A stretch of 64,000 bases of DNA from Epiperipatus broadwayi (lineage: Eukaryota > Onychophora > Udeonychophora > Euonychophora > Peripatidae): contig JAQFVV010000014.1 in NCBI GenBank assembly GCA_028023455.1, forward strand, positions 3,291,336 through 3,355,335. The letters are read 5' to 3'. Position 1 is the first letter of the stretch; every line of letters starts with the position of its first letter. The position numbers were made by a program, and so were the translations under genes. Shown in pieces: positions 43,000 to 55,291 of the stretch. The notes under the pieces are model-generated. The model was not told the origin of the DNA, ran no database searches, and saw only the letters and a list, made by a program, of their open reading frames with translations.

Positions 43000-44360
43000 T
43001 TTAATGAACGTATTTATTACAGATGCTTAAATTTCATCGAGTACTGATAATCATTATATATAAAATATTTATCAGAAAAAAATATCGTGAAGTTACAATA
43101 AAATCCATTAATCAATAAAACTAATAACGGATGGTGCCATACATTCTAGTTTTCTATTATGCGCTACTATTTTAAATATTATCGCAAAGCGTTATTTTCT
43201 GACATTTTTAGAACAACTTTAGGCAAGACTTTTTAGTTTAAAAATAGTGATAATAAAGATTTCAGTATATCAAACATTATACGTATATATATATATTATT
43301 AATAATAATCATAAATTAAAAAACCTGACGTATATTCAAGGATTATATCTAGCATTTACTACTAATAATGTAAAAATGATTCTTTTCAACAGTGTGATAA
43401 TTGATCAAGAGATTGGAGAGATAAGAGAGTGTAAACTATAATCAGTTGAAGTGGTATAAAAGAAATGCACTCTTTTGTTTCCGTTGATCCTCTATTACCC
43501 ACTGAATTGTTAAGAACATTGCTTGTTATGATTTGAGCAGAATTTTTCCACCGTGCTACTAGTGAAAAAAAATAGACTTCAGGCGAGATAGAAATAGAGT
43601 GATAAATCAAGCTAGAATAATTAAACAAATCATTTGGATTAGTAGGAATAAATCATTATTAGTTTAAATCCATTTTGCTATTGTGGGAGAAGATGATTGT
43701 TTAGCTTATGAAAAGAAACGTAAATAAAATAAGTTTGAAGTCACCTAATACATTTAACGTTACATTCTTAACAACTCTGAATTTTATGGATTTTTCTTTT
43801 CTTTATTATTTTACAGATTTAGTTTCAAACTGTTGTAAGCAGATTAACTCTCAAATATAGGCTGCTTTTTTTTTTTTTTTACTATATATTTCTGTTTGTC
43901 TACGTATCTCTCTAACGTCTGCAGAAAGGAAGTAACAATATTGGACACAGAGGAAGTAAACTGTTAAATAAAACTCTGCTTAGTCAAGTATAAGAACATG
44001 TAAAATTACCATCTACCTGAGCAACAGTTCCACACGTAAAGAACCGGTATTAAAAAGAATAACCATTAAGTACAGGCCGACTAAACCAGCGATGTGTTAA
44101 TGAAGAGCTACCGTGTAATAAAACACTCGTCCAAGCGTAAGTGAGAGAATCTACCCTCAGGACAAGCAATCCGCGCTTCTGCTACAAACTTATAATTTTC
44201 AGAGCCACAGTTTAAAAAAAAAAAAATGAAACCACGGTGCTATCATTTTCTCAGTACAATACAATGAAGAAGGAGCAGATTCAAACGGGGCCTCGGGGAT
44301 GGTGTAAATCGACTAATGATACCGCCATTTGATAGCCAGCCAGATGTCAGACCTTCACTT
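43000..44360. promoter_or_regulatory. CpG-enriched, non-repetitive segment with TATA-like box
   Basis: CpG steps are frequent again (for example CGCGCTTC, AACGGGGCCTCGGGG, ACCGCCATTT between 44160 and 44330), and no mobile-element motif is seen. TATAAAAG at 43455-43462 could serve as a core promoter on the plus strand. A short frame at about 44263-44330 starts MKKEQIQTGPRGWCKSTN and closes at 22 codons. With no splice model or homologue I cannot call a gene. It is a candidate unique or promoter region. Confidence 0.3.
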
Positions 44361-45599
44361 CTTTCTCCATGAAGCTTTATTTTATAGTTTGGCCACTAGA
44401 GAAAATAAATGATGAGTTGGTAGATCTTATTATCATTCATTTCTCAATAAAAAAATATCTTATTAAGTCTAACCTCTCTTGAGAAATAAATCATTTTTCT
44501 GGATTCAAGTCAATTATTTATACAATTTTATTCTGATGCTAATCTCTTTTCGTCTTCATTATTATTTCTTAAGTATTTTCAGCTGATATTAAAGTTTATC
44601 CAAATATTGTGAGGGCGACTAGTCTTGTAGAAATATTATTCTAACGAACCATTTAATGCTTAAACAATAACAGGCAATCAACTTAATTTAAATATTTTAT
44701 TTAATTAAAATGAAATTAAATCAATAAATTTAAATATAAAATTTTAAATAAAATTAAAGCAACTCGTTAAAGCTTTTTAAAGTAATATTTAGTACTCAAA
44801 CGATTTGTTCTGCCTTTTCCATTAAAATGTTAACTTGCAATTATCTATTATACGCTCTCATTTATATACACACACATGCGTAAAATAGATTAATCGACAA
44901 GTGTATCTATATCGGTAACACGAGTACTGATATTCGATATCAGAGGATTTTTAGGTTTGGACTTGGTAAAGCCAATTTTTTTTCAACATTTTGTTGAATC
45001 CAACTTAGTCAAAACAATATTCGAATGTTGAAAAATACCACCATATTAATTCAGACTAATAGAATTGATCAGTTAATTAGATCTATCAAAGGATTAGACA
45101 GTTAAATGTTAGTTTTCATGAAAGATGCACCTGTGTTGTTTTGTTTAGTTGTTTGTATGTGTTTGTAATTCACTTTAAACATTCAAACAAATATTGTTCA
45201 CAATGTTATGTTGTCTTCTCTATAAAATTTAAAATAATAAATTTTAAACAAGATCGAAATACACACAATTCACAAAATAAATATTTTTTTTTTATTAAAC
45301 ACATTAAACCAGGCTTTCATTCCTTGTAGGAAATTCATCAAGAGGTCTTCTCTTTTATAGCAATTTCACCCAGTGGCCATTATTTAAATTATAATACAAT
45401 AAACATACCATCAGTAAATAACATACATATATACTGTATACTTAAAAACTAAAAAATAGAAACAAATCTACAAAAATTAGTACTTTAAAGGCAACTTTAA
45501 TTTTTTTCCAATAATCTGACAATGTTCATTTCCCCCTTAGTTATACTGGACCTTTAAGCATGTTTATACATTTGTTTAAATTTTCCTATATACACACAC
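44361..45599. other. No gene seen
   Basis: AT-rich sequence. No coding, RNA or terminal-repeat signal recognised. Confidence 0.35.
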
Positions 45600-45985
45600 A
45601 CAAAAGTTCATAACATTTTCTTTCTTTGTAATTTTTAATATATTTTATTGTGTGAATTTATATATATACATTGAATATTGTATTGAAAGCCATTTTTTAT
45701 CTTTACACACATGTTTTACATTATTTATTATATTATTAGTATCTTTATTATAGAATTTTTTTAAAATATTTGTTCTTTTATAATCCATCTCTATGTAATC
45801 ATTCTCAAGATCCAATTTCTGTCCATATGCTTCTTCTGTATTCAATCTTAGTCTAACATTTTGTAACTTAAAACATTTCAAAAGTGCTATTTTCTGAGAA
45901 TATGACTGATACGAATTTGGATAAATATTCCTTTTTTTTTTTAACCTTTAATATTACTTCTATTAGTTTTTATGTGTGTGTACAT
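45600..45985 (-). pseudogene. PLE protein fragment (RT-endonuclease linker)
   Basis: The minus-strand frame is open for more than 95 codons. It reads NIYPNSYQSYSQKIALLKCF, then KLQNVRLRLNTEEAYGQKLD and ENDYIEMDYKRTNILKKFYN. This corresponds to the PLE segment after the RT domain, where proteins have YxxPxSxHPxxxKxxxLKxFLxR, then a Glu-rich helix and NGYxxxFI. Neither the RT nor the GIY-YIG core is recognisable next to it. The order of residues supports an old, separate PLE insertion. Confidence 0.5.
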
Positions 45986-48165
45986 ATGTGTGTGTGTATT
46001 TTACTGTTGGTGTGTTTATTGTATTATAATTTAAATAATGTCCACTAGATGGAATTATTATAGAATAAATTGTCATGTGATTGCTAAAAAGGAGACATCT
46101 TCATAAAGTTCCTATGAAGAACTAATGCTTGCTTTGATGTGCTAAATAATTTATTTTTTTAACTGTAAATTGACTATTTCGATGTTGTTTAAAATTGATT
46201 ATTATTTTAAATGTCTGTAATTATATGGTGGATATTTCCATCATTTCATTTTAATTGTTAAATGTTTTTAGAATTAATTTAATCTTAATTTAAATTTCTC
46301 AAATACTTGAGTAATTATTAACAAAATATAAAGTATAAAGAAACTTGTAAATATTTTAGTCAGTATTTACATTCATTAGTGATCTTATAAAGGTCTTCAG
46401 TTGTAACACCAGTCAAAGATTCAACAGCCATTAAATACATGGTCATGTTTTTCCCATATTTATAAAGGTCAATGGCTGTTAAATTCCATTTCTGAAGTAG
46501 ATAAGTACAACAACTTGGGCTGTTATGAATATGTAAATGAGATTCACTTATCTCTAAAAAAAACCAAAACATCCAGCTGAACTTATTGTTGAATCTGGAA
46601 AATGTAATTTGTTTAGAAATTCATAAAAATTTTACTTTTCACATCATAAGTTCTTGATTTGAGATGAATTATAAGTGATGAAATTATATCTTAAGTTATT
46701 AACAAGTTCAACTGCTTAACAACTTTCTTTGCATTTTCTGTGATGCAACTTTTGATATTTGGTGAAGGGAGAAGTGAAAGAACAAGAAATCATTGTAAAT
46801 AAATAGACTTGAATGCTTCAGAATATTTTCAAAGTAATATTTAATTGATTATGCAAAACTTTAATATAGAAACTGTTTCTCTAAACAGAGTCATAGTATT
46901 CACTAGCAACATATGCTTGAGCTAAGAAAATTGCCTGATAATCTTGAGTTGCATCAGTTAGCTTTTTAAAATTATTATTCCTAGAAATTAATTTTCATCA
47001 AATCTTAACTAATGAATAAAAGAATAAGTTAGTCTATGATTCGCTTACATGTTATTACATAACACAATATTTAGAATAGTATTCGCTCCTTTTTTAGATA
47101 TTGTTAGCTTGACCATTCAAAATAATGCATTTCTACACTAATGTTTATACTATTACTAAAAGATTAAAATATTTGAAATATTTAAATAAAATTTGAATTT
47201 TTCTAAAAATATCTAGCAATTAAACTAGTTGATTGTAATAATTTAACAAATAAAATGCCTTCATCATAAATTTTCAGATAACATGCATTTATATATATGT
47301 ACACATACCCATGTCAGATTTTCAATTGAGTGATGTAAAAAAAATTAGAATTCTATGTAGACAGTGTATTAGTACTATTATGCTTAATGGATCGCTTTGA
47401 TATTCAAATGTCACATGATTTTCAAATTAAGCGATTCTATGATTATTATTATTTTTTCTTATCTATTTTAAGATATTTTATAATTTATTTCATAAAAAAT
47501 ATGTTTTAAATATTGAACTAATGTGGTTATTTGTATATATTACATAGTACCACATAAAAGTGAGTTAATGGTACAATGGCTAAAAGCAAATTGAAAATAA
47601 AGCATAATTATTTTTTATACCAGTTATATTGTAGCATTAAATGTTTAAAATATTTTACTTTTAAACTCAACATTTAATATCTCTTTAAACAATACTAGGT
47701 TAATTTATTTATTAAAATGGACTCATGATACAGCAGTGATACATTAACCTGACTTATTTACATCATGGTTTCTAATCCAACTTACAAATTGTTTTGCCCT
47801 GAGTCATTAGGTGTAGTAGTGGAATAAAAAAATTTTGGGTTTCATTGTCTGTAGATCACAGCCTAGCTGTGACACTTCTGATGCTCAGATTTTTTATGTG
47901 CTCTGAGCAATAGAACATGCAATTATGTTTTATACTATTTATTATTTTTTCTTTAGCTTTATCTAATTATATATTATAAGCCTTTTATATACTCATTTTT
48001 AACTCATATCTGAAATGGCAGCTATTTTGTATTTGTAATAACTGTGTCTAACAAGATAGGAGTTCTTCAATTATACAAAAACTTACACCCTTAACTTGAC
48101 AGACTTTAAAAAAAAAAAGGATAGCTTATTTAAAATAAAAATTGTTAAATTTTGTTTGAGTATAT
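45986..48165. other. No gene; two very old PLE-tail traces
   Basis: The segment 46180-46330 (GGTGGATATTTCCATCATTT, then TTTAGAATTAATTTAAT) and 47060-47290 (ACTAATGTTTATACTATTAC, TTTCTAAAAATATCTAGCAA, CCTTCATCATAAATTTTCAG) resemble the outer tails of family A elements. The rest is AT-rich without features. Confidence 0.4.
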
Positions 48166-48425
48166 TCACCTGGGTCTCTTTTTATGCGGACTTATTTAAC
48201 ATGATTTTGAAATTATGCGATTCATGTTTCACCGGAAGTCGACTTCCGAAAATGCGCTATTACTTTAAATAATAAATTTTGCGCACTTACGTTATATTGA
48301 AAGTAATAGCACATTATTGGAATTCGACTTTCATCTTTGTAATTTCAATATTTTCAGTGCTTTATAATAGTAAGATTTTATGCAATAATGAAATTAAAAT
48401 CATGATTTCCACATTTTATGTATAC
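48166..48425. mobile_element. Short derivative of the GGGTCTC-terminus transposon
   Basis: CACCTGGGTCTCTTTTTATG at 48168 matches the left end of the element at 25379. Two inner blocks, CGGAAGTCGACTTCCGAAAA-TGCGCTATTACTTT and the complement of AAAGTAATAGCACATTATTG-GAATTCGACTTT, form a subterminal inverted repeat also present near 26980-27050. The right terminus (TTTCCACATTTTATG) is degraded. It is a fold-back, non-coding MITE. Confidence 0.6.
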
Positions 48426-48619
48426 ACACATTAAATTTTACAAGATTATAATGTAAATTTGTTCAAACATTGTGCGTGTTAATTTTGCATTTTAAATCAC
48501 ATTCTGTTTTTGCTTTTTAAAAAAGAATGTAATCAATTATTATTTTCTTATTAATGACACTAATCATTAACGTGCTCTTAAATTCCAGCGAGAGCTAAAT
48601 GGTTGTATGTCAGGATATA

Positions 48620-49150
48620 TATGTTGATACGAAGATTTTCACAGGTTGCATATATAAAAGACATATTTTGCAGGTCCATCCATGTTAAAAAATTTAAATA
48701 TTGATATACCGATGTTTTGACTTGATCACACAAGTCATCCACTAGGTGATAAAAGGTGGAAAGATGGTTGTAGAGGCACTACAATCACTGATTTGAAAAA
48801 AATGTTAAAATTCCACCAATAGCAAAATTGTTAAATTAAGGATGTTTTTTTTAAAAAATCTTTCCAAATAGGAGGAGGTTTGCATGTATCATCTCACTTA
48901 TTGATACAATCTGGCCTTTTAAGTATCTTAATAGCTTCTCTAATTTTGCACTGGTAGGGATTATCATATCTGGATATGATCCTGGTACTAGAAAAATCAA
49001 TTTTATGATCTGAATCTATAGTATGGAGTGAGAGTGCTGATGGTGATGAGTGCTGTTCCCATGAGATTTGATAAACACCATGAAATTCAAGAGGGGTTGA
49101 ATCCTTAGGCTTGGTTATTATATTGCTGATCTTTTGATGAGTATTGGATG
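48620..49150 (-). pseudogene. PLE endonuclease C-terminal fragment with tail
   Basis: The minus strand reads PLEFHGVYQI, then directly SALSLHTIDSDHKIDFSSTR and KIREAIKILKRPDCINK. This is the entry and exit of a GIY-YIG domain (GVYxI ... HxxxxxHxIDFxxTxI ... REAIxIxK), with the YIGET core deleted. Further 3' (48700-48745), GGATGACTTGTGTGATCAAG followed by TCAAAACATCGG looks like the stem-loop found at PLE ends in which GAAA has become AAAA. The tail around 48630-48680 shares GATTTTCACAGGTTGCATAT-like sequence with 56280. Confidence 0.6.
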
Positions 49151-49189
49151 TATATTAAAATGCTATAATATAAATACAGCATTTTCTAA

Positions 49190-49960
49190 ATACAGCATTT
49201 TCTACTTACCTTTATTTTAATCTTTTAATTCCTTCAATAATGCCAATTACATCTGCATGTTCTTTTGCTCAGATATTTTATTTTTTGATCCCTTTTGGAT
49301 ATTTCCAACATATATCTCTTCATACTTCATGAATTGTCATTATATTTTCCTCTATTGGTTGTCTAAATCTTAGATCCATAATCAAGAATTGGTAAAATAT
49401 AGCTATTAAAAACCTTCATTTTCTGATCATAAGCACTCCTTCCAAGTTTAATGTTGTAATTAATTTTATCCATTATTTTTTAACTGTATTAATAATCTGG
49501 TTAAAACATTTGCAGTGGGTAATGTTTTCTAATTCATGATTAACAAACCTTATTTTCTTCTGAAAAAATCTTTTAACATAATCCTATTTTTGATGACCCA
49601 AAGATGTAAGCATTGTGTAAATGCTTATAGAATTAAGGGCCTTTTCATAATCTACACAATCCAAAACACAATGCATTTTATATTTATTGATTTCTTTCTA
49701 TAATTTCTTTTAATATTTGGATGTGAAACTATTTTTAATTTCATCTTGTTCTTTGCAATTGACAAATCTATATTTCTTCGTTATTACTTTTATTAATACA
49801 ACATCTTTCCAGTCATTTGATTACATTTTTATTATTTGCTGACATTTTTTTCTTCACTTCTTTCTTTTAAATATCAATTTTCATTTCATAAATCTCCTGA
49901 ACTATTTTTTTTTTCATAGATTAAATTGCATGCCTCACTTTTTCATATAAATTGCTAGGA
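49190..49960 (-). pseudogene. Old LINE fragment (RT and C-terminus)
   Basis: Minus-strand pieces in order are RHAI near 49930, DWKDVVLI near 49820, then CVDYEKALNSISIYTMLTSL (the FxDYEKAFDS motif of RT domain 3) near 49640. These are followed by FLIAIFYQFLIMDLRFRQP and KEHADVIGIIEGIKRLK near 49220-49400, the C-terminal tail. Stops are numerous. It appears to be the same LINE type as the fragments at 53010, 55250 and 57280. Confidence 0.55.
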
Positions 49961-50337
49961 AATTTATTTGTAATATATAGGGTATATGAGCAGAGATCTT
50001 CACATGACCCACCACTCACCACTCTATCTCATATCACTGATACACTTGAACATATATATGCTGAAAAGATAAATAATCACCAATATATGTATCAGTTGGT
50101 CCAGATTATCATCTCTATACATATATGCAATAAGTGATCAGATATATATTAAGATAGCCAATCTTCATACTTTAATGGACAGGCTTCAAGCCACTTCACA
50201 TTCAAACTCTTCAATTGTCCATCCAATTGTAAATCTGATGATGGAATGCTCAAAGGACCCTGAGGCCAAGATTCTTGGCACACCCATGTTGACCTAAATT
50301 CAATCTAACCCCTCATGTGCAGGATGTAATCCATTTA

Positions 50338-52450
50338 GTTTCAAATAACAACTTTATTCACATCTTAAGAAGAAACATATGGATATTATTTTACATCTTT
50401 CTTATTATAGGTTATATGCTTACATATGGGCAGCGGTTCTACAATAAAAACAATAAATAAGAAAAAAAACAAATGGTAAAAAAAGAGAGGCCATCTATCT
50501 GACTCATCTATAAAGGATTACATTGAAATAAGCTACTTAAGAATTATTTGTGTCAACAAGGTGACCACCAAATTCAGTGTTTTAACAATAAATAACAACA
50601 AATGAAAAAACCAGAACTACAGTGATTATCCAGGTGGTTTCAGGTAAAAGTTTTCCACACCTCAAAGCAGGTTTTCACTGTAGTCCCTTTACCGCCATCT
50701 GCTTATTAATCTTATTAGAAACTGCTTAATGTAGCCAGTGACAATTTACTAGAGAATCTATAAAATTCTGATTTGATGTCACAATTTGTACTTACTATGG
50801 ATTACATTAGTGTAACAATTTTTAGACTCTGCATAGGAGTCCTTATATCCAGTTAATCAATCTTGCCATAACAGTCCAATGAACACCTATGAGTCTTTGA
50901 TCTTTAGATTTTCAATTGATCCCATGTCTGACTGGCTAACCAGTGCTGGCATATTTTCCAATCTTAGTTTTTGACCTCATCAAGTAACTTGAGAAAAAAC
51001 TCTTCTGGCCTATTGTTCAATCCATTGTCAAAGACAAACTTATTTCACATTACCCACATAGTGAAATTTGTAAAGGTGGTCAGTCTAATTTTACCATAAA
51101 GGCCACTCTTTATTGCCTTTGAGATATTTGCACATAAAATGTCTGCTTCCCTGATTTTTTTAAGTGCACAATAATGTAGATTATTCCATATTTTGCATTG
51201 ATTTAGGATATGTCTCATTAATCTCTTCATTTTTATTACACATTGAGCAGGTTGGATCAATTCTGTATCCCTGCTTGATGTTGACCTTTATCAGAAAATC
51301 CACTAGCTTAGATTCAAGTCTTATCCTTTTTGTCAACCTAGAAAACTTCAGAAATGCCGATTGAGAGAAGACCACTGTGGACTCATTGGTTTGTGTCATC
51401 CTAAATGCTTCCCAATAGTTAAGCTTGAAGACAAACATAACTACTGATGTCTTAGTTTTTTCTACAATCATTGACAGTTGTTGTTGCAACCAAATGCTTG
51501 TTTGTTTGGGAGGAGGATGATCCATTGGTTCAACCTTCACCAATGGCAACAGGCCTTCCATACACAGGTTTTGGCAAAATAATTTCACTAATATATTGTA
51601 TGTTCTTTGAAATAGAAAAGTGGAGATTGAATGTAATCCAAGCCCATTTTGAGCCTTTGGTTTTTGGAGAAGGCTGAGACTAATGACTGGGGCTTTTCTG
51701 CCCCAACATAGTCTTCTGCACTGAGTTTCCACATTGCAAGTAAATGCCCTTGTTGGAGAAAAGCCAGCCAGGAAATATGTTATTTATGGCAATACTATGG
51801 CATTGAGAAGGGCAACCTTCCCCAACAATGACAGCCAGACCTTTGATAGTGAAGTAATTGAGTTTATAACTTTCTTGAGCAGGGACTCTTCAAACTCCTT
51901 CCTCATGATGAAAGGGGGGGAAGCCAGCATGAACCTGAAAAACTTTTCCCTGGGATTTATTTTCCTGATTCGATCAACCACATAACCAATTTGGCCTCAT
52001 TGACTCTTAGATCAAATTTGCTAGCAAAGTGATCCAAGATTTCCTCTAGCTTAGCAAACTCATCCTGAGATGAGAGAAACATCACCACATCGTCCATGTA
52101 GGAAACTTGATGAATGCTCTCTCTCAGCACAGGTATAGAAATACCCAAGAGGATTGCCTCAATGCACAACAGCAATGGGTTTATATAGGCTGCAAATAGG
52201 AGAGTGCTTAGTGGCAAGCCCTGTGGAATGAAAACACTGGGCTAAAATCCTGAAGCAACTTGACCATCCAATGAGAGAGACACTTCTTGATTTTGTAGAA
52301 GGTTCTCAATCATTTAGAGATATGCCTTGTACACTTGGAGCTCTTCCAGTACACTAAGGAGCACCTTGATCCTGTTGCAGTTAAAGGCACCAGCAAAGTC
52401 TAATTGAACTGCAACTGGCTGGGACATCTTTTTCCTGTGAACATGATCAA
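50338..52450 (-). mobile_element. 5'-truncated LINE (L1/Tx1-like) with 11-bp target duplication
   Basis: TAATCCATTTA at 50327-50337 is repeated at 52451-52461, and the interrupted sequence is continuous in the neighbouring tandem copy, which proves the insertion. The element reads on the minus strand and ends near 50338 with GTGAATAAAGTTGTTATTTG, containing AATAAA. There is no long A tract. It carries an RT and C-terminal region but no endonuclease domain, so it is 5'-truncated. Confidence 0.85.
50900..52450 (-). pseudogene. LINE reverse transcriptase, C-terminal two thirds
   Basis: Minus strand, in order, starts with a decayed LDFAGAFNCNRIKVLLSVLE (RT domain with the first catalytic Asp) near 52300-52420. 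Next is an LDGQVASGF and IPQGLPLSTLLFAAYINPLL block (equivalent to VPQGDPLSPLLFxLYINPLL), then HQVSYMDDVVMFLSSQDEFA with the second catalytic Asp pair (frame 51957-52217). A shifted frame follows (51784-51981) with KINPREKFFRF and SITSLSKVWLSLLGKVALLN. The 183-codon frame 51181-51732 ends the protein with LVDFLIKVN and the zinc-knuckle-like CSMCNKNEEINE. A tail with KLLDEVKN lies near 50980. Frameshifts and stops make it inactive. Confidence 0.75.
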
Positions 52451-52638
52451 TAATCCATTTAATACATATACAAGGGATGGGCAGATATCACTACTATGTA
52501 ATAACTGAAATACAGGCTTATTATATACCTGTATTAATATATGTAACATATAGGATATATCAGCACAGACTTTCACATGACCTACCACTCTATCTCATAT
52601 CACTGATACACTTGAACACATATATACTGAAAAGATAA

Positions 52639-52698
52639 ATAATCACCAATATATGTATTTCATACTAAACCAGAAATCATCAGTTGGTCCAGATTATC
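52639..52698 (-). ncRNA. Type-I hammerhead ribozyme motif, family D
   Basis: On the minus strand, CTGATGA is at 52677-52683 and GAAA at 52658-52661. Stem I pairs ACCAA with TTGGT next to the core. After a three-base TGG bulge, GATAATC pairs with GATTATT (six Watson-Crick pairs and one G-U). Stem III is ATA/TAT with the cleavage triplet AUA before TTGGT. Stem II is weak here (C-G, U-A, U-A with a mismatch) but is better in the 59.2-kb copy. The surrounding repeat is otherwise non-coding. Activity is inferred from the fold. Confidence 0.7.
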
Positions 52699-53009
52699 AT
52701 CTTTACACATATATGCAATAAGTGCTCAGATATATATTAAGATAGCCAATCTTCATACTTTAATGGACAGGCTTCAATCCACTCCACACTCCAACTCTTC
52801 AACTGTCCATCCAATTGTAAATCTGATGATGAAACACTCAAAGACCACCTTGAGGCCAAGATTCTTGTCACACCCATGTTGACCTAAAGTCAATCTGACC
52901 ATTCATGTACAGGACATAATCAATTTAATACATACAAGGGATGGGTAGACATCTCTACTATGTAATAACTGAAATACAGGCTTATTATTGTAGTGATTGC
53001 ATTACAAGC

Positions 53010-53400
53010 TTGTTCTTTATTAATGTATAATCCTTTGTATAATTTCCACACATATTATACCAATTCTCTTTTTAATAATGATTTCTTCTTACTACTGAAA
53101 TAACTTTTTTTCACTAGCAAGTTGCTGTTTAATACTTTTGAAACTTTTATTTTCTTCTATAGCTTTTTTGCTATTTTACATATTTTTATGTATCATTATT
53201 AATTCATTTTCATACATTTCAGATAATTCCAGAAACTTTATTCTTCTTAATAGATATTTTTTTAATATTCCTTCTTTTCTTCATATCTCATCTTGTTTCA
53301 TTGAAAATTAATTGGTGAATTGCTGCTTTTTTTATATTAGCTTTCTTTGTTGCAGTTTTTAATAGAATATCATGATTATCAAATTTCAGTTTAAATACAT
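53010..53400 (-). pseudogene. Small LINE fragment (region before the RT)
   Basis: ATTCCTTCTTTTCTTCATAT and the AATTGCTGCTTTTTT stretch match the same region of the LINE copy at 55950-56060. On the minus strand it would encode the basic helical region between endonuclease and RT. No catalytic motif is present. Confidence 0.4.
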
Positions 53401-53481
53401 TGAAATGGTTCTGAATGTTAGGAGTATTAACTGTTAATACGTCATTTTAAACACTTTTGTCTTTTTAGTTTTCTGTTAATA

Positions 53482-53685
53482 CATATCTTATATTGAAATA
53501 CCCTGGGTTGACTTTATTAATGATATATTCATATTTATTTGAACTTTTTTTTATAAATAGATGACATAGACTTAATACACATCTTATATTGAAATACTTA
53601 ATAATTACTGGGTTGATTTTATTTATTAAATATTTTTATTTATGTGTGCTGTTTTTATAAATAGATGACACAGATTTACTATACT
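53482..53685. repeat. Tandem duplication, about 96-105 bp unit
   Basis: ACATATCTTATATTGAAATA at 53482 recurs as ACACATCTTATATTGAAATA at 53578. Both continue through CTGGGTTGA, TTTATT and TTTATAAATAGATGACA. It is a two-copy direct duplication in otherwise featureless DNA. Confidence 0.6.
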
Positions 53686-55157
53686 GACTTTAATATTATG
53701 TAACAATTTCAATTAATTTAAGCTTTTTACTGTATGTAATATATGTATATATATATTAAGTCAAAGTTCACAAAATATGTTCAGTGGAAAGTAGTAAATG
53801 TTTTATGTAATATAAGTCTCATTTGATTTTAAATGCTATACCAAGAACAGGCACTCTGCAAATGCCCAATGATGACTGTGATATCAATAAATGTTAGCAA
53901 TTTTATTCGTAATAATATTTTTATTAAACACATCATTGTATTATTAATATAAGCCTTTATTAGCACTTTTGACTGTTGTATTAGAATATATTTGAATTAA
54001 CTTGTGCATATTTGTGACTGAACATTTTAATTTTTCTTTTATAATAAATATAAACTCTTTCGTACTATAATTACATTAAACACTTATTTTAGTATTACAG
54101 CTTTCAATTATTTTACATTTGATTTTATACATAACAATCTGATTTATTTTGCAGTCTTTCATTATTTGTTAAATATTTTATCAAATCATTTTTATAACAA
54201 TTGTTTTTACATTATTGACGATTTTTAATACTTTTATTTTTACTTCTGTATATTGCAATCTTTTTTATAATGCTTTTTTTTTTTTGTTTCTATTACTGTT
54301 TTGACTAATATTAGAATTTAAATATTATTTAAAAATTATCCATAGATTCTTGGTTAAAAAGAAAGTCTTTAAAACAAAGAAGATCAAGTCCTTTTTCTGA
54401 CACATCTGTGACTGAAAAGGAGGCTGTGGTTTCTTTAAAATTTAATATTAAAAGATGTCATCTAAGAATATACAAAAAAAAAAAAACTGTAGTCAGTTAT
54501 TTAAATTAGGGATTTAATGCATTGGCAATGCAGATGCTCCAAATTCATTCTGTGTTTTACAATAGCAAACAGTTCATTGGTTCCATTTAAATTTCATAAG
54601 CACTTAAAAATAAAACATGCTGGTTACAAAGAAATATATATATATGTTTTTAAAAAAAAACATGATTCACTGGTATCAAGTAACTCCATATTTAGTTGTT
54701 GTTCATTGTTTTTCTTCTTTAACCATGTTAACATTAGTCTGTATATAACTATTTAATAATTTTTCAATTTTTTATTCTTTTGTTTTATCAATTAATATTA
54801 ACATCAATTTCACTTCATTATAATGTCTTCCATATCTTTTTTCCTTCCATTTTAATTTTGCCTTTTACTTAATCCCTAAAAATATCCCCTTTTTATTTTA
54901 TACATATATCCTCCCACCTTTTTTATTCAAATAAAGTATTCAAGCCCTTCAATATTGTTGGTGCCAATTTATATAACAGCAACTCTGGTCAATAGAAGCA
55001 CAAGCAGAAAAATGTACAAATAAAATACTATGAAACTAGTAGTTGATTAACTAAAGCTCATTTTTCATACAAATATTCATTTGCTTTAGTTGACATGCAC
55101 TCCAAATGTAACACATCAGAGAGAATGTTCTTTGGGGGGTTCTTCTATGGGTCATAT
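53686..55157. other. No gene seen
   Basis: AT-rich sequence with T tracts. The small frame at 54517-54756 has no motif. Confidence 0.35.
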
Positions 55158-55291
55158 GTATGACATTAATTATATATTTTTTATCAACAAGTTTTATCTA
55201 CAAATCTAAAGTGTAATGACAATTGTATGACATTAATTATATATTTTTAATCAACAAGTTTTATCTACAAATCTAAAGTATAATGACAATT
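55158..55291. repeat. Recent 67-bp tandem duplication
   Basis: 55158-55224 and 55225-55291 are nearly identical (GTATGACATTAATTATATAT, then TCAACAAGTTTTATCTACAA). The few differences imply a recent event. Confidence 0.75.

Larger units (their letters stand above)
49966..52995 (-). repeat. Tandem pair of family D repeats split by a LINE
   Basis: Copy 1 (49966-50337, continued at 52462-52535) and copy 2 (52536-52995) share about 450 bp, including CACTCTATCTCATATCACTG, GATAGCCAATCTTCATACTT and CATCCAATTGTAAATCTGAT. Other copies are at 59040-59222 and 9240-9385. In copy 2 the minus strand holds an intact-core hammerhead. Copy 1 has lost exactly that region (CCAATATATGTATCAGTTGG spans the deletion). 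Tandem terminal repeats of this sort are typical of PLE pseudo-LTRs, but no PLE ORF is attached. Confidence 0.7.

Noticed and set aside
43386-43628. 80-codon minus-strand frame as a host gene
   Set aside because: No domain, no splice context and composition close to background; the region is noted only as CpG-enriched.
51164-51985. Plus-strand frames across the LINE
   Set aside because: Antisense shadows of the minus-strand LINE reverse transcriptase and C-terminal frames.
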